Source: Hymenobacter psoromatis (GTDB lineage Bacteria > Bacteroidota > Bacteroidia > Cytophagales > Hymenobacteraceae). From it: 64,000 bases of DNA. Shown piece after piece: positions 17,396 through 26,058 of the stretch; within the stretch, counting starts at the first letter, position 1; each line of letters opens with the position of its first letter. The DNA lies in assembly GCA_001596155.1 (NCBI GenBank), contig CP014771.1:2542001-2606000 (forward strand), written 5' to 3'. The notes below the pieces were generated by a model. That model was not told the DNA's origin. It ran no database searches and was given only the letters and a program-made list of their open reading frames with translations. The translations under genes were made by a program, and so were the position numbers.

Positions 17396-18532
17396 ATGCT
17401 TTCCCACCCGCGCTCTTGTGCTTTTTTGGCCGCCGTGCTGCTGGTGCTGCTGGGCTCCGGCTGCGTCCGTGGCCCCCAAGCTACTAAACAACTAGCTGCC
17501 AAACAGTTATTTAAGCCCGCCTACATCCGGCAGCAACTGGTGAAAGTGGCTGACTGGCAGCTGGCCCACCCCCGGCACCCGCTCACCGACTGGACCAACG
17601 GGGCCTTCTACACCGGCGTGTTTGCCGCCTACGAGGCCACGAAATCGCCCAAAATCCTGGATTCGCTGCGGGCGATGGGTGAGCGTAATCGCTGGCGGCC
17701 CGGCCCCAAGTTTGGCCACGCCGACGACATCGCCATCGGCCAGACCTATTTCGACCTCTACCGGCTGCGGCCCGACCAGCGGCTCATTCAGGCCACCATC
17801 GACACGGTGAACAAGCTGCGCCGGCTGCCCACCAACCCCGAAAAGGCCAAGCAGGGCATCACCTGGTGGTGGTGCGATGCCCTGTTTATGGCCCCGCCCC
17901 TGCTGGCCAAGATGAGCACGACCCTGCACGACCCCAGCTACTTCGCCTACGCCGACTCGCTCTACCGCCAGACCTACGCCCGCCTCTATAACCCTGAGGA
18001 GCAGCTGTTTGCCCGCGATGCCCGCTACCTCTCGCCCGCGCCCGGTCAGGGCCAGCGCGAAGCCAACGGCCAGCGCGTGTTCTGGAGCCGGGGCAACGGC
18101 TGGGTCGTCGGCGGCCTGGCTTTAATTCTGCAAGAACTGCCCGAAAACCACCCGCGCCGGGCGTTTTACGTCACGCTTTTCAAGGAGCTGAGCGCCCGGC
18201 TGGTGCAGTTGCAGCAGCCCGACGGGCTGTGGCGGGCCAGCCTGCTCGACCCCGCCGCCTACCCTGGCGGCGAGGGCTCGGGCTCGGGTTTCGACTGCTA
18301 CGCGATGGCCTGGGGAATCAACAACGGCCTGCTCGACCGCGCCACCTACCTGCCGGCCGTGCAAAAAGCCTGGGTGGCACTCAATGGGCTGGTATCGGCC
18401 GACGGCCGGGTGGGCTGGGTGCAGCCCATCGGCGGCGACCCGCGCCGCAATTTTTCGGCCGATAGCTGGGAGGTGTACGGAGCCGGGGCCTACCTGCTGG
18501 CGGGCTCGGAAGTATTGAAAATCAAACAATAA
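17396..18532 (+). CDS. GH105 unsaturated uronyl hydrolase, lipoprotein
   Basis: The 378-residue protein has a lipobox LLGSGC (Cys23) and the alpha/alpha-barrel of GH105 (YteR/YesR-like). Conserved features include GHADDIAIGQTY, WWWCDALFMAPP with the probable catalytic Asp161, and FWSRGNGWVVGGL. Such enzymes remove the 4,5-unsaturated galacturonyl or glucuronyl residue left by polysaccharide lyases. It lies 15 bp after the agarase-like gene and 3 bp before the DUF2264 gene, so all three are one operon. Confidence 0.92.
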   Translation: MLSHPRSCAFLAAVLLVLLGSGCVRGPQATKQLAAKQLFKPAYIRQQLVKVADWQLAHPRHPLTDWTNGAFYTGVFAAYEATKSPKILDSLRAMGERNRWRPGPKFGHADDIAIGQTYFDLYRLRPDQRLIQATIDTVNKLRRLPTNPEKAKQGITWWWCDALFMAPPLLAKMSTTLHDPSYFAYADSLYRQTYARLYNPEEQLFARDARYLSPAPGQGQREANGQRVFWSRGNGWVVGGLALILQELPENHPRRAFYVTLFKELSARLVQLQQPDGLWRASLLDPAAYPGGEGSGSGFDCYAMAWGINNGLLDRATYLPAVQKAWVALNGLVSADGRVGWVQPIGGDPRRNFSADSWEVYGAGAYLLAGSEVLKIKQ

Positions 18533-18535
18533 GCC

Positions 18536-19777
18536 ATGAACCGTCGCCATTTTACCGGCTTGCTTTCGGGCGCGGCGGCCCTGCCGCTGGTCGGCGCGGG
18601 CGCTGCCCGGCCGGGCGCGGCGGCGCGGCCCGTGCCGACCGACCGGCAGTACTGGCTGCAAACTCTGCTGCGCGTGGCCGACCCCGTGCTGCTGGCCCTC
18701 GAAAAACGGGAGCTGCACGCCCAGATGCCCATTGAGGCGGCGGCCAACGAGCAGGCCGGCCGCCGCAAAGTGTCGCACCTCGAAGCCCTGGGCCGCCTGC
18801 TGGCCGGCCTGGCTCCCTGGCTCGAAACCGAAGCGCCCCCCGCCGAGCAGGCCCGCCAGACGCGCTACCGCGAGCTGGCCCGCCGCGCCATCGCGGCCGG
18901 CGTGGACCCGGCCTCGCCCGATTTCATGAACTTCACCCTGGAGCGGCAGCCGGTAGTGGATGCCGCCTTCCTGGCCCACGCCCTGCTGCGCGCGCCCACC
19001 CAGCTGTGGGCGCAGCTGCCGGCCGCCACTCAGCAGCAGCTGGTAGCGGCGCTGCAAAGCACCCGCGTCATCAAGCCCGGCTATAATAACTGGCTCTTAT
19101 TCAGCGCCATCATCGAGGCGGCGCTACTCAAATTTACCGGCACCTGCGACGAGATGCGCCTCGACTACGCCCTGCGCCAGCACCAGGCCTGGTACAAGGG
19201 CGATGGCATGTATGGCGACGGCCCCGACTTCCACTGGGATTACTACAACAGCTACGTGATTCAGCCCATGCTGCTGACCATCACGCGCACGCTGGCCGCC
19301 GCTGGCAAGGGCGATAAAACCTTTGCTGACAAGGTATTAGCCCGAGCCCAGCGCTACGCCGTGGTGCAGGAGCGGCTGATTTGCACCGATGGCTCGTTTG
19401 CCACCTTCGGGCGCTCGCTGGCGTACCGCTGCGGGGCGTTCCAGCTGCTGGGGCAGGTGGCGCTGCAAGGCGAACTACCTCCGGCCCTACCCCCCGGCCA
19501 GGTGCGGGCCGCGCTCACGGCCGTTATTCACCGCACTCTCGATGCGCCGGGCACCTTCGACGCAGCGGGCTGGCTGCAAATCGGCTTGTGTGGGCATCAG
19601 CCCAGCATTGGCGAAAACTACATTTCGACGGGCAGCCTCTACCTGTGCGCGGTGGGGTTTCTGCCGCTCGGGCTGCCGGTTACGGATGCTTTCTGGACCA
19701 GCCCGGCGCTGCCCTGGACTTCGCAGAAAATATGGTCGGGGGTGGATGTGCCTACTGACCATGCTTATAAGGAATGA
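18536..19777 (+). CDS. DUF2264-family protein, probable uronidase
   Basis: The 413-residue protein starts MNRRHFTGLLSGAAALPLVG, a twin-arginine-like leader. It continues into an alpha/alpha-barrel of DUF2264, with conserved GYNNWLLFSAIIEA, YGDGPDFHWDYYNSYVIQPM and DGSFATFGRSLAYRCGAF. From memory, members act as exo-beta-glucuronidases (family GH154) on arabinogalactan-type glycans; that activity is not demonstrated here. The 3-bp gap to GH105 supports coordinated removal of terminal uronic acids. Confidence 0.8.
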   Translation: MNRRHFTGLLSGAAALPLVGAGAARPGAAARPVPTDRQYWLQTLLRVADPVLLALEKRELHAQMPIEAAANEQAGRRKVSHLEALGRLLAGLAPWLETEAPPAEQARQTRYRELARRAIAAGVDPASPDFMNFTLERQPVVDAAFLAHALLRAPTQLWAQLPAATQQQLVAALQSTRVIKPGYNNWLLFSAIIEAALLKFTGTCDEMRLDYALRQHQAWYKGDGMYGDGPDFHWDYYNSYVIQPMLLTITRTLAAAGKGDKTFADKVLARAQRYAVVQERLICTDGSFATFGRSLAYRCGAFQLLGQVALQGELPPALPPGQVRAALTAVIHRTLDAPGTFDAAGWLQIGLCGHQPSIGENYISTGSLYLCAVGFLPLGLPVTDAFWTSPALPWTSQKIWSGVDVPTDHAYKE

Positions 19778-19792
19778 TGATTTGGGGGAGGT

Positions 19793-19949
19793 CGCCCTCC
19801 GTGTTGACCTCACCCCCTAGCCCCCTCTCCCGTGGAGAGGGGGAACTAGTTTTTAGACTTAGTTTCTAAAAACTAGCTTTTTATAGCTAGAGCTAGTTCC
19901 CCCTCTCCACGGGAGAGGGGGCTAGGGGGTGAGGTAAACGCGGAGGGCG
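19793..19949. repeat. Class C long palindrome, copy 1
   Basis: Complementary arms run from 19793 inward and from 19949 inward. They contain CCTCACCCCCTAGCCCCCTC and its complement around an AT-rich centre with CTAG-rich short repeats. The core is shared with the element at 25851-26022, while the outermost 15 bp differ between the two copies yet remain self-complementary. Confidence 0.9.
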
Positions 19950-19982
19950 CCCCCCGAACAGCTAAAATCCTAAAAAATTCTC

Positions 19983-21425
19983 ATGCTCCCTACCCCCCCC
20001 TACCTGCGCAACGTCACCCGCGCCGCCCTCTGCGGCCTGGGGCTGCTGTGCGCGACCGGGCCGGGCCGGGCGCAGACCCCATCCCAACCCGACCCGGCCG
20101 CCGAAAAAGCCCGCCGCCTGGCCCTGGCCACCGCCGACTGGCAGCTGATGCTCAACAAATTGCACCTTACATTGCCTACCTTGCCGCCGCCCGCCACCGA
20201 CCCGGCCCGGCCGGCCGGCACCGGGCAGCGCCCCGGTTTCAGCAGCTGGTTTGATGCGGCCGGCAACCGCTACATCCGCTCCAGCTGGGGGCGGTGGACC
20301 AACTACGACCAGGCCACGGCTGGCACCGCCGCCCGCCCCGACCCGCTGGTGCTGCGCAACGGCCGCCCCGTGCGCGATGCCCGCACCTGGTACCAGCAGC
20401 GCCGCCCCGAAATTCTGGCCGATATCACCACGGAGGTCTATGGGCGCATTCCGGCCAATACGCCGGTTGTGCGCTTCGCCATCACGGCTACTGATGCGCA
20501 GTTTCTGGGCGGGAAGGTAGTCAGACAAACTATTGAGGGACAAATTGATAATGCCCGCTACCCGGCGGCCGCGCCGCGCATCCGGCTGGTGCTGTACACG
20601 CCGGCCGCCGCCACCGGGCCGGTGCCGCTGGTAGTGGTAGTGGGCGACTTGCCCACGGCCCCGGCCGGCCAGCCCGACGTGCTGAGCCAGGTGCTGGCCG
20701 CCGGCTGGGCGCTGGCTACGTTCGACCCCGCCGCCGTGCAGATGGACAGCGGCGCGGGCCTGAACGCGGGCATTATTGGGCTGATGGGGGGGGGTAGGCC
20801 CCGCCAGCCGGCCGACTGGGGCACGCTGGCCGCCTGGAGCTGGGGCCTGAGCCGCGTGCTCGACTACGTGGCCACTGATAAGCGCCTCGATGCCAGATAT
20901 GTAGCCCTGCAAGGCCACTCGCGCTGGGGCAAAACTACCTTGCTGGCCGCCGCCCTCGATACCCGCTGGGCTCTGGCCTACGTGAGTTGCTCGGGGGCGA
21001 TGGGGGCCTCGCTGGAAAAGCGCGACTTTGGCGAAACCATCGACAACGTGGCCGAACCCAGCGAGTACCACTGGATGGCCGGCAACTTTCTAAAGTACGC
21101 CGGGCACTGGGACGCCATGCCCACCGATGCGCACGAGCTGCTGGCGCTGGTGGCCCCGCGCCCGGTGTTCATCACGGGCGGCACCACCGATAGCTGGACC
21201 GATGCGCGGGGCACTTTCCTGGCCGGCGTAGGGGCCAGCCCGGTGTATGCGCTGCTGGGCAAAAAGAGCCTCCCCACCGCCGAAATGCCCGCCCCCGACG
21301 TGGCTCTGCTCAACGGCGACCTGGCCTTTCGGGAGCATACCGGCGGCCACACCGACCTGCCCGACTGGCCCGCGTTTATCGAGTTTGCCCGTAAATATTT
21401 TCCGGCTCTGGCCCAGGTCAAATAA
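19983..21425 (+). CDS. CE15 glucuronoyl esterase-like protein
   Basis: The 480-residue protein has a signal peptide (CGLGLLCATGPGRAQ) and an alpha/beta-hydrolase domain with the CE15 nucleophile motif GHSRWGKTTL (Ser313). An acidic partner in GASLEKRDFGE (Glu345 region) and the catalytic His in the C-terminal HTGGHTDLPDW complete the triad. CE15 enzymes cleave esters of 4-O-methyl-glucuronate or glucuronate, classically those linking lignin to glucuronoxylan. The stop codon lies inside the next palindrome. It carries the GGG-GGT-AGG word near residue 270. Confidence 0.87.
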   Translation: MLPTPPYLRNVTRAALCGLGLLCATGPGRAQTPSQPDPAAEKARRLALATADWQLMLNKLHLTLPTLPPPATDPARPAGTGQRPGFSSWFDAAGNRYIRSSWGRWTNYDQATAGTAARPDPLVLRNGRPVRDARTWYQQRRPEILADITTEVYGRIPANTPVVRFAITATDAQFLGGKVVRQTIEGQIDNARYPAAAPRIRLVLYTPAAATGPVPLVVVVGDLPTAPAGQPDVLSQVLAAGWALATFDPAAVQMDSGAGLNAGIIGLMGGGRPRQPADWGTLAAWSWGLSRVLDYVATDKRLDARYVALQGHSRWGKTTLLAAALDTRWALAYVSCSGAMGASLEKRDFGETIDNVAEPSEYHWMAGNFLKYAGHWDAMPTDAHELLALVAPRPVFITGGTTDSWTDARGTFLAGVGASPVYALLGKKSLPTAEMPAPDVALLNGDLAFREHTGGHTDLPDWPAFIEFARKYFPALAQVK

Positions 21426-21492
21426 TTAAAAATGATGAATTAAAAACTAAAGGTTTGACCGTAACATTTTTAATTCATCATTTTTAATTATT
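21421..21492. repeat. AT-rich palindrome overlapping the CE15 stop codon
   Basis: Arms of 26 bp (21421-21446 and 21467-21492, AATAATTAAAAATGATGAAT type) pair almost perfectly, and the left arm includes the CE15 TAA at 21423-21425. Its AT-rich base composition contrasts with every neighbouring palindrome. Confidence 0.8.
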
Positions 21493-21514
21493 TCTCTTTT
21501 AAAACGCTATTCTC

Positions 21515-22732
21515 ATGCTGCATACCATGCGCTGGTTCGGGCCTAACGACCCTACTTCTCTATTCGATTTACGCCAGGCGGGCTGCGCGGGCGTGGTTAC
21601 GGCCCTGCACCACCTGCCGGTGGGCGCGGTGTGGCCGGTGGCCGAAATTCAGGCCCACCAGCAGCTCATTGAGGCCGCTAATGCCACCCACGCGCCCCTG
21701 CACTGGGCCGTGGTGGAGAGCCTGCCGGTACACGAGGATATCAAAAAAGGCAAGCCCAGCCGCGACGAGTACATCGCCAACTACCAGCAGAGCCTGCGCC
21801 ACCTGGCGGCCTGCGGCGTGCGCACGGTGTGCTACAATTTCATGCCCGTGCTCGACTGGTCGCGCACCGACCTGGGCTACGAAATGCCCGACGGCTCGCG
21901 GGCGCTGCGCTTCGTGTGGCAGGATTTTGCCCTGTTCGACCTCTGCATTCTGAAGCGGCCGGGGGCCGAAGCCGACTACGAGTCTGCCGTGGTCGTGGCC
22001 GCCCGCGCGCAGTTTGCCAGCCTGAGCGAGGAGCAGATTAAGGGCCTCACCAATACCATTTTGCTGGGTCTGCCGGGAGCGGAGGAAAGCTTCCAGCTGG
22101 CGGGCTTTCAGGCGATGCTGAACGAGTACGCGGCCGTGGATGCGGCCACCCTGCGCGAGCACCTGCACTACTTTTTGCGGGCGGTGGGGCCGGTGGCGGC
22201 CGAGGTGGGCATCGGGCTCTGCATTCACCCCGACGACCCGCCCTTTCCACTGCTGGGCCTGCCGCGCGTGGTGAGCACTGAGGCCGACCTGGCCGGCCTG
22301 TTGGCTGCTTATGACCACCCCGCCAACGGCCTGACCTTCTGCACCGGCTCACTGGGCGTGCGCCCCGACAACGACCTGGCCGGCATGGCGCGGCGCTTCG
22401 GCCCGCGCATCCACTTCGTGCATTTGCGCAGCACCCGGCGCGAGGAAAATCCGCGCAATTTCCACGAGGCCGACCACCTGGCCGGCGACGTGGACATGTA
22501 CGCCGTGGTGCGCGCGCTGGTGCAAGAGGAGCAGCGCCGCGCGGCGGCCGGCGAAATCCAGCGCCCCGCCCTGCCCGTGCGCCCCGACCACGGCCACCAG
22601 ATGCTCGACGACCTAAGCACCGCCAAACGCACCTACCCCGGCTATTCGGCCATCGGCCGCCTGCGCGGCCTGGCCGAGCTGCGCGGCCTGGAGCTGGGCA
22701 TTCGCCGCAGCCTGGCCGAGCCGACCAATTGA
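21515..22732 (+). CDS. uxuA: Mannonate dehydratase
   Basis: The 405-residue protein starts [23 protein letters not shown], the hallmark of UxuA, and has the family's TIM-barrel metal-site segments ([46 protein letters not shown]). It dehydrates D-mannonate to 2-keto-3-deoxygluconate in the cytoplasm. Mannonate comes from glucuronate via fructuronate, so this gene points to glucuronate rather than galacturonate as the sugar released by the locus. Uronate isomerase and KDG kinase are not in the window. Confidence 0.95.
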   Translation: MLHTMRWFGPNDPTSLFDLRQAGCAGVVTALHHLPVGAVWPVAEIQAHQQLIEAANATHAPLHWAVVESLPVHEDIKKGKPSRDEYIANYQQSLRHLAACGVRTVCYNFMPVLDWSRTDLGYEMPDGSRALRFVWQDFALFDLCILKRPGAEADYESAVVVAARAQFASLSEEQIKGLTNTILLGLPGAEESFQLAGFQAMLNEYAAVDAATLREHLHYFLRAVGPVAAEVGIGLCIHPDDPPFPLLGLPRVVSTEADLAGLLAAYDHPANGLTFCTGSLGVRPDNDLAGMARRFGPRIHFVHLRSTRREENPRNFHEADHLAGDVDMYAVVRALVQEEQRRAAAGEIQRPALPVRPDHGHQMLDDLSTAKRTYPGYSAIGRLRGLAELRGLELGIRRSLAEPTN

Positions 22733-22763
22733 TTTCTTTCCCATTTTTTCTACCTATAGAACT

Positions 22764-23576
22764 ATGAACGCGCTCTCAAACGGCCACGCGGCGGCCCCGG
22801 CCCCTACCCCCACCCTGCGGCCCAACCCTTTTTCGCTGGAAGGCCAGGTGGCCTTGATAACGGGCGGCGGCACCGGCATCGGCCTCGACATCGCGCGCTG
22901 CATGGTGGCGGCCGGGGCCACGGTCATCATCACGGGCCGCCGTGAGGCGGTGCTGGCCGACGCCTGCGCCGACCTGGGCGAGGGTGCTCACTACCTGGTC
23001 AACGACGTGGCCGACCTGCCGGCGCTCGACGGGCTGGTGGCCGAGCTGGAGGCCACCTACGGCCCGCTCGACATCCTGGTGAACAACGCCGGCATCAACC
23101 TCAAAAAGCCGGCTCTGGAGGTGACGGACGAGGAATTTTCGTGTATCATTCATACTAATCTGAATGCGGTATTTGCCCTGACACGGGCCGCCGCCGGGCG
23201 CATGGTGGCCCGGCAGAAGGGCGTTATCCTCATGATTTCGTCGATGGCCGCCTACTACGGCATCGACCGCGTGGTGGCCTACGCCGCGTCGAAGTCGGCG
23301 GTGGAGGGCATGGTGAAGGTGCTGGCCTCGGAGTTTTCCAAGGACAATGTGCGGGTGAACGCCATCGCGCCCGGCTTTATCGAAACCGAGATGAGCCGCA
23401 CGGCCATGAACAACGACCCCGAGCGGCGCGACCGCGCCATGCGCCGCACCCCGATGGGCAAGTTTGGCCAGCCTTCCGACATTGGCCACGCGGCCGTTTT
23501 TCTGGCTTCTGAGGCCGCCCGCTACATCACCGGGGCCTCGCTGCCGGTGGATGGCGGTAACTCCATCGGGTTTTGA
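22764..23576 (+). CDS. SDR-family oxidoreductase, probable fructuronate/mannonate reductase
   Basis: The 270-residue protein is a classical short-chain dehydrogenase. It has the cofactor motif TGGGTGIG near residue 33, NNAGIN, the catalytic Ser in MISSMAAYYG with the YAASK Tyr-Lys pair (here reading AYAASKSAVEG), and the terminal GASLPVDGG. It lies 31 bp after uxuA, so reduction of fructuronate to mannonate is the most likely job, replacing the unrelated UxuB. That assignment is inference from context; a gluconate or KDG dehydrogenase role is possible. Confidence 0.8.
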   Translation: MNALSNGHAAAPAPTPTLRPNPFSLEGQVALITGGGTGIGLDIARCMVAAGATVIITGRREAVLADACADLGEGAHYLVNDVADLPALDGLVAELEATYGPLDILVNNAGINLKKPALEVTDEEFSCIIHTNLNAVFALTRAAAGRMVARQKGVILMISSMAAYYGIDRVVAYAASKSAVEGMVKVLASEFSKDNVRVNAIAPGFIETEMSRTAMNNDPERRDRAMRRTPMGKFGQPSDIGHAAVFLASEAARYITGASLPVDGGNSIGF

Positions 23577-24427
23577 AGCGGCTGGCTTTTTTGCATCTGC
23601 TGGCCGGCTTGTGGCTGGCGGGCGCGGCCGGCGTGGCGCGGGCGCAGGCCCCGGCCGCCTGCCCTACCCCCGACCCTAACTTCCACGTTTACTTGCTGAT
23701 GGGCCAGTCGAACATGGCCGGGCGCGGGCCACTAACGCCCGAGCTGGCAGCTTTGGGCAGTCCGCAGGTGTTCATGCTGAACGCGGCCGGCAAGTGGGTG
23801 CCCGCCCACAACCCAGTGCATTTCGACAAGCCCAAAGCGGCCGGCGTGGGGCCGGGGCTGTCGTTTGGCATAGCGATGGCAGCGGCCGACCCTACGGTAC
23901 GCATCGGGCTGGTGCCCTGTGCCGTGGGCGGCACCAGCATTGCCAAGTGGCAGGTGGGCGCCTACGATGAGGCTACCAAAACCCACCCCTACGACGACGC
24001 GGTGCTACGCATCCAAAACGCCATGCGCTGCGGGGTAGTGAAGGGGATGCTCTGGCACCAGGGCGAGTCCGACAGCAACCCCGCCGCCGCCGCGGCCTAC
24101 CTGCCCAAGCTGGCCGAGCTGATTGGCCGGGTGCGCACCCTCACGGGTCAGCCCGCGCTGCCGGTGGTGGCCGGCGAGCTGGGCCGATTCAAAGAGAATA
24201 GCCTGAATTTCAACGCCCTACTGCTAAAGCTACCCGCGCTGGTGCCGCACACGGCCGTCGTAACCTCCGAAGACCTGACCGACAAGGGCGACCAGACGCA
24301 CTTCGACGGGGCCTCGGCCAACACCTACGGCCAGCGCTACGCCGTGGCCATGCGGGCGCTGCAAGCCGCCGCGACCCGACCCGGTAATTCGCCCAAAGTC
24401 AAAGTCAAACTTAAACGCCACCGCTAA
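23573..24427 (+). CDS. SGNH/CE6-like carbohydrate acetylesterase
   Basis: The 284-residue protein has a signal peptide (AGLWLAGAAGVARAQ) and the sialate-O-acetylesterase-like fold of CE6. The nucleophile Ser is in LLMGQSNMAGRG, the conserved block is LWHQGESDSNP, and a C-terminal DQTHFD supplies the Asp/His. It probably removes acetyl groups from the target glycan. There is no ATG: TTG at 23573 overlaps the TGA of the SDR gene as TTGA, so the genes are translationally coupled. The same domain recurs in the broken giant protein at 30052-33759. Confidence 0.85.
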   Translation: MKRLAFLHLLAGLWLAGAAGVARAQAPAACPTPDPNFHVYLLMGQSNMAGRGPLTPELAALGSPQVFMLNAAGKWVPAHNPVHFDKPKAAGVGPGLSFGIAMAAADPTVRIGLVPCAVGGTSIAKWQVGAYDEATKTHPYDDAVLRIQNAMRCGVVKGMLWHQGESDSNPAAAAAYLPKLAELIGRVRTLTGQPALPVVAGELGRFKENSLNFNALLLKLPALVPHTAVVTSEDLTDKGDQTHFDGASANTYGQRYAVAMRALQAAATRPGNSPKVKVKLKRHR

Positions 24428-25834
24428 ATGAGATTCTTCGCTTTTTGGCTGCTGCTGCTCGCCGCCGCCTGGCCGCCGCCGGCGCGGGCCAAAGTCCGCC
24501 TACCCTCCCTCATTGGCCCCAACATGGTGTTGCAGCAGCGCAGCCAGGCCGCGCTTTGGGGCTGGGCGCGGGCGGGTAGCACCGTGACTATCAGCGCTTC
24601 GTGGGATAAAAAAACGTACGCCGCCAAGGCCGACGCGCAGGGCAAGTGGCGCACGAAAGTGGCCACGCCGGCCGCCGGCGGGCCGTTCGCGCTCACCTTT
24701 AGCGACGGCGAGAAGCTGACTATCGGCAACGTGCTGGTGGGCGAGGTATGGATATGCGGGGGCCAGTCGAACATGGAGATGCCCATGCGCGGCTTCAACT
24801 CGCAGCCCATTCTCAATGGCAATGAATTGATTACCACCTCTACTAACCCCAAGCTGCGGCTATTTAAGCTGGCGCGGGCTACTTCCCTCACTCCGCAGGA
24901 CGACTGCAAGGGGGAGTGGCAGTTGGCCACGCCGGCTACCGTGCGCGAGTTCAGTGCCATCGCCTACCAGTACGGGCGCTATTTGCAGCAGCAATTGGGC
25001 GTGCCGGTGGGGCTGATTTTGTCGGCCGTGGGCGGCACCCGCATCGAGAGCTGGATGAGCGCGCCCAGCCTCAAGGCCTTCCCCGAGGTGGCGGTGCCGG
25101 CTAGTCTCGACACCGTGAAAGCGCCTCATAAAGAAGCCACTACGCTCTTTAATGGCATGATAGCGCCGCTGCTGGGCTATGGCAGCCAGGGCTTTATCTG
25201 GTACCAGGGCGAGAGCAACCGCCACGAGCCGGCCCTCTACGGACGCTTGTTTCCGGTGATGGTGGCCGACTGGCGGCGGCAGTGGGGCGCGGGCGAGCTG
25301 CCGTTTTACTACGTCCAGATTGCGCCCTACGGCTCGCAGGACAAAGGCCACAGCGGCCCCCGCCTGCGCGAGGCCCAGCTCAACGCGATGAAGGTTATTC
25401 CCAGCTCGGGCATGGCCTCCACGATGGACGTGGGCATGGAGAAATACATCCATTACCTGGACAAAACTGCCCCCGCCCACCGCCTGGCCTACTGGGCGCT
25501 GGCCAATGCCTACGGCATTAAGGGCATCAGCTACGGCGGACCGGTTTTCAAGGCCATGACCGTGAACGGCCGCCAGGTCACGCTGACCTTCGACTACGCC
25601 CGCTATGGCCTCACATCGTTTGGCAAGCCCCTGACTTTGTTTGAGGTAGCGGGAGCCGACAAGGTTTTTCACCCCGCCACGGCAGTTATCAAGGGCGGCA
25701 AGGTGGAGGTGGAAAGCGAGCAGGTGGCCGCCCCGGTGGCCGTGCGCTACGCTTTTAAGGAGTTTGTGGTGGGCGACTTGTATAACAATGACGGGCTGCC
25801 GGCCTCGTCGTTTCGGACGGATGACTGGGAGTGA
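24428..25834 (+). CDS. Sialate O-acetylesterase-like carbohydrate esterase
   Basis: The 468-residue protein has a signal peptide and an N-terminal beta domain (PSLIGPNMVLQQRSQAALWG). A SASA catalytic domain follows with GGQSNMEMPM (nucleophile Ser) and WYQGESNRHE. The family includes SIAE and xylan or pectin deacetylases; sialic acid is unlikely as a substrate here, so plant or microbial polysaccharide deacetylation is inferred. The ATG follows directly on the TAA of the preceding esterase gene. Confidence 0.87.
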   Translation: MRFFAFWLLLLAAAWPPPARAKVRLPSLIGPNMVLQQRSQAALWGWARAGSTVTISASWDKKTYAAKADAQGKWRTKVATPAAGGPFALTFSDGEKLTIGNVLVGEVWICGGQSNMEMPMRGFNSQPILNGNELITTSTNPKLRLFKLARATSLTPQDDCKGEWQLATPATVREFSAIAYQYGRYLQQQLGVPVGLILSAVGGTRIESWMSAPSLKAFPEVAVPASLDTVKAPHKEATTLFNGMIAPLLGYGSQGFIWYQGESNRHEPALYGRLFPVMVADWRRQWGAGELPFYYVQIAPYGSQDKGHSGPRLREAQLNAMKVIPSSGMASTMDVGMEKYIHYLDKTAPAHRLAYWALANAYGIKGISYGGPVFKAMTVNGRQVTLTFDYARYGLTSFGKPLTLFEVAGADKVFHPATAVIKGGKVEVESEQVAAPVAVRYAFKEFVVGDLYNNDGLPASSFRTDDWE

Positions 25835-25850
25835 GGGGGGTAGGGAGGTG

Positions 25851-26022
25851 GGTCGCTTTCAACGGGGCACCTCACCCCCTAGCCCCCTCTCCTGCGGAGA
25901 GGGGGAACTAGCTTCTAATTTTAGCTCTAATCAACTGGTTTCTAAAAGACTATAACTAGAACTAGTTCCCCCTCTCCGCAGGAGAGGGGGCTAGGGGGTG
26001 AGGTGCCCCGTTGAAGGCGACC
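25851..26022. repeat. Class C long palindrome, copy 2
   Basis: Arms of about 60 bp start GGTCGCTTTCAACGGGGCAC at 25851 and end with the complement at 26022 (one C/T difference). The inner CCTCACCCCCTAGCCCCCTC matches copy 1 at 19793-19949. The two copies bracket the CE15-uxuA-SDR-esterase block. Confidence 0.9.
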
Positions 26023-26058
26023 CGCCAGCCGTAACGCCTAGTAAAAATCTACAAACCA

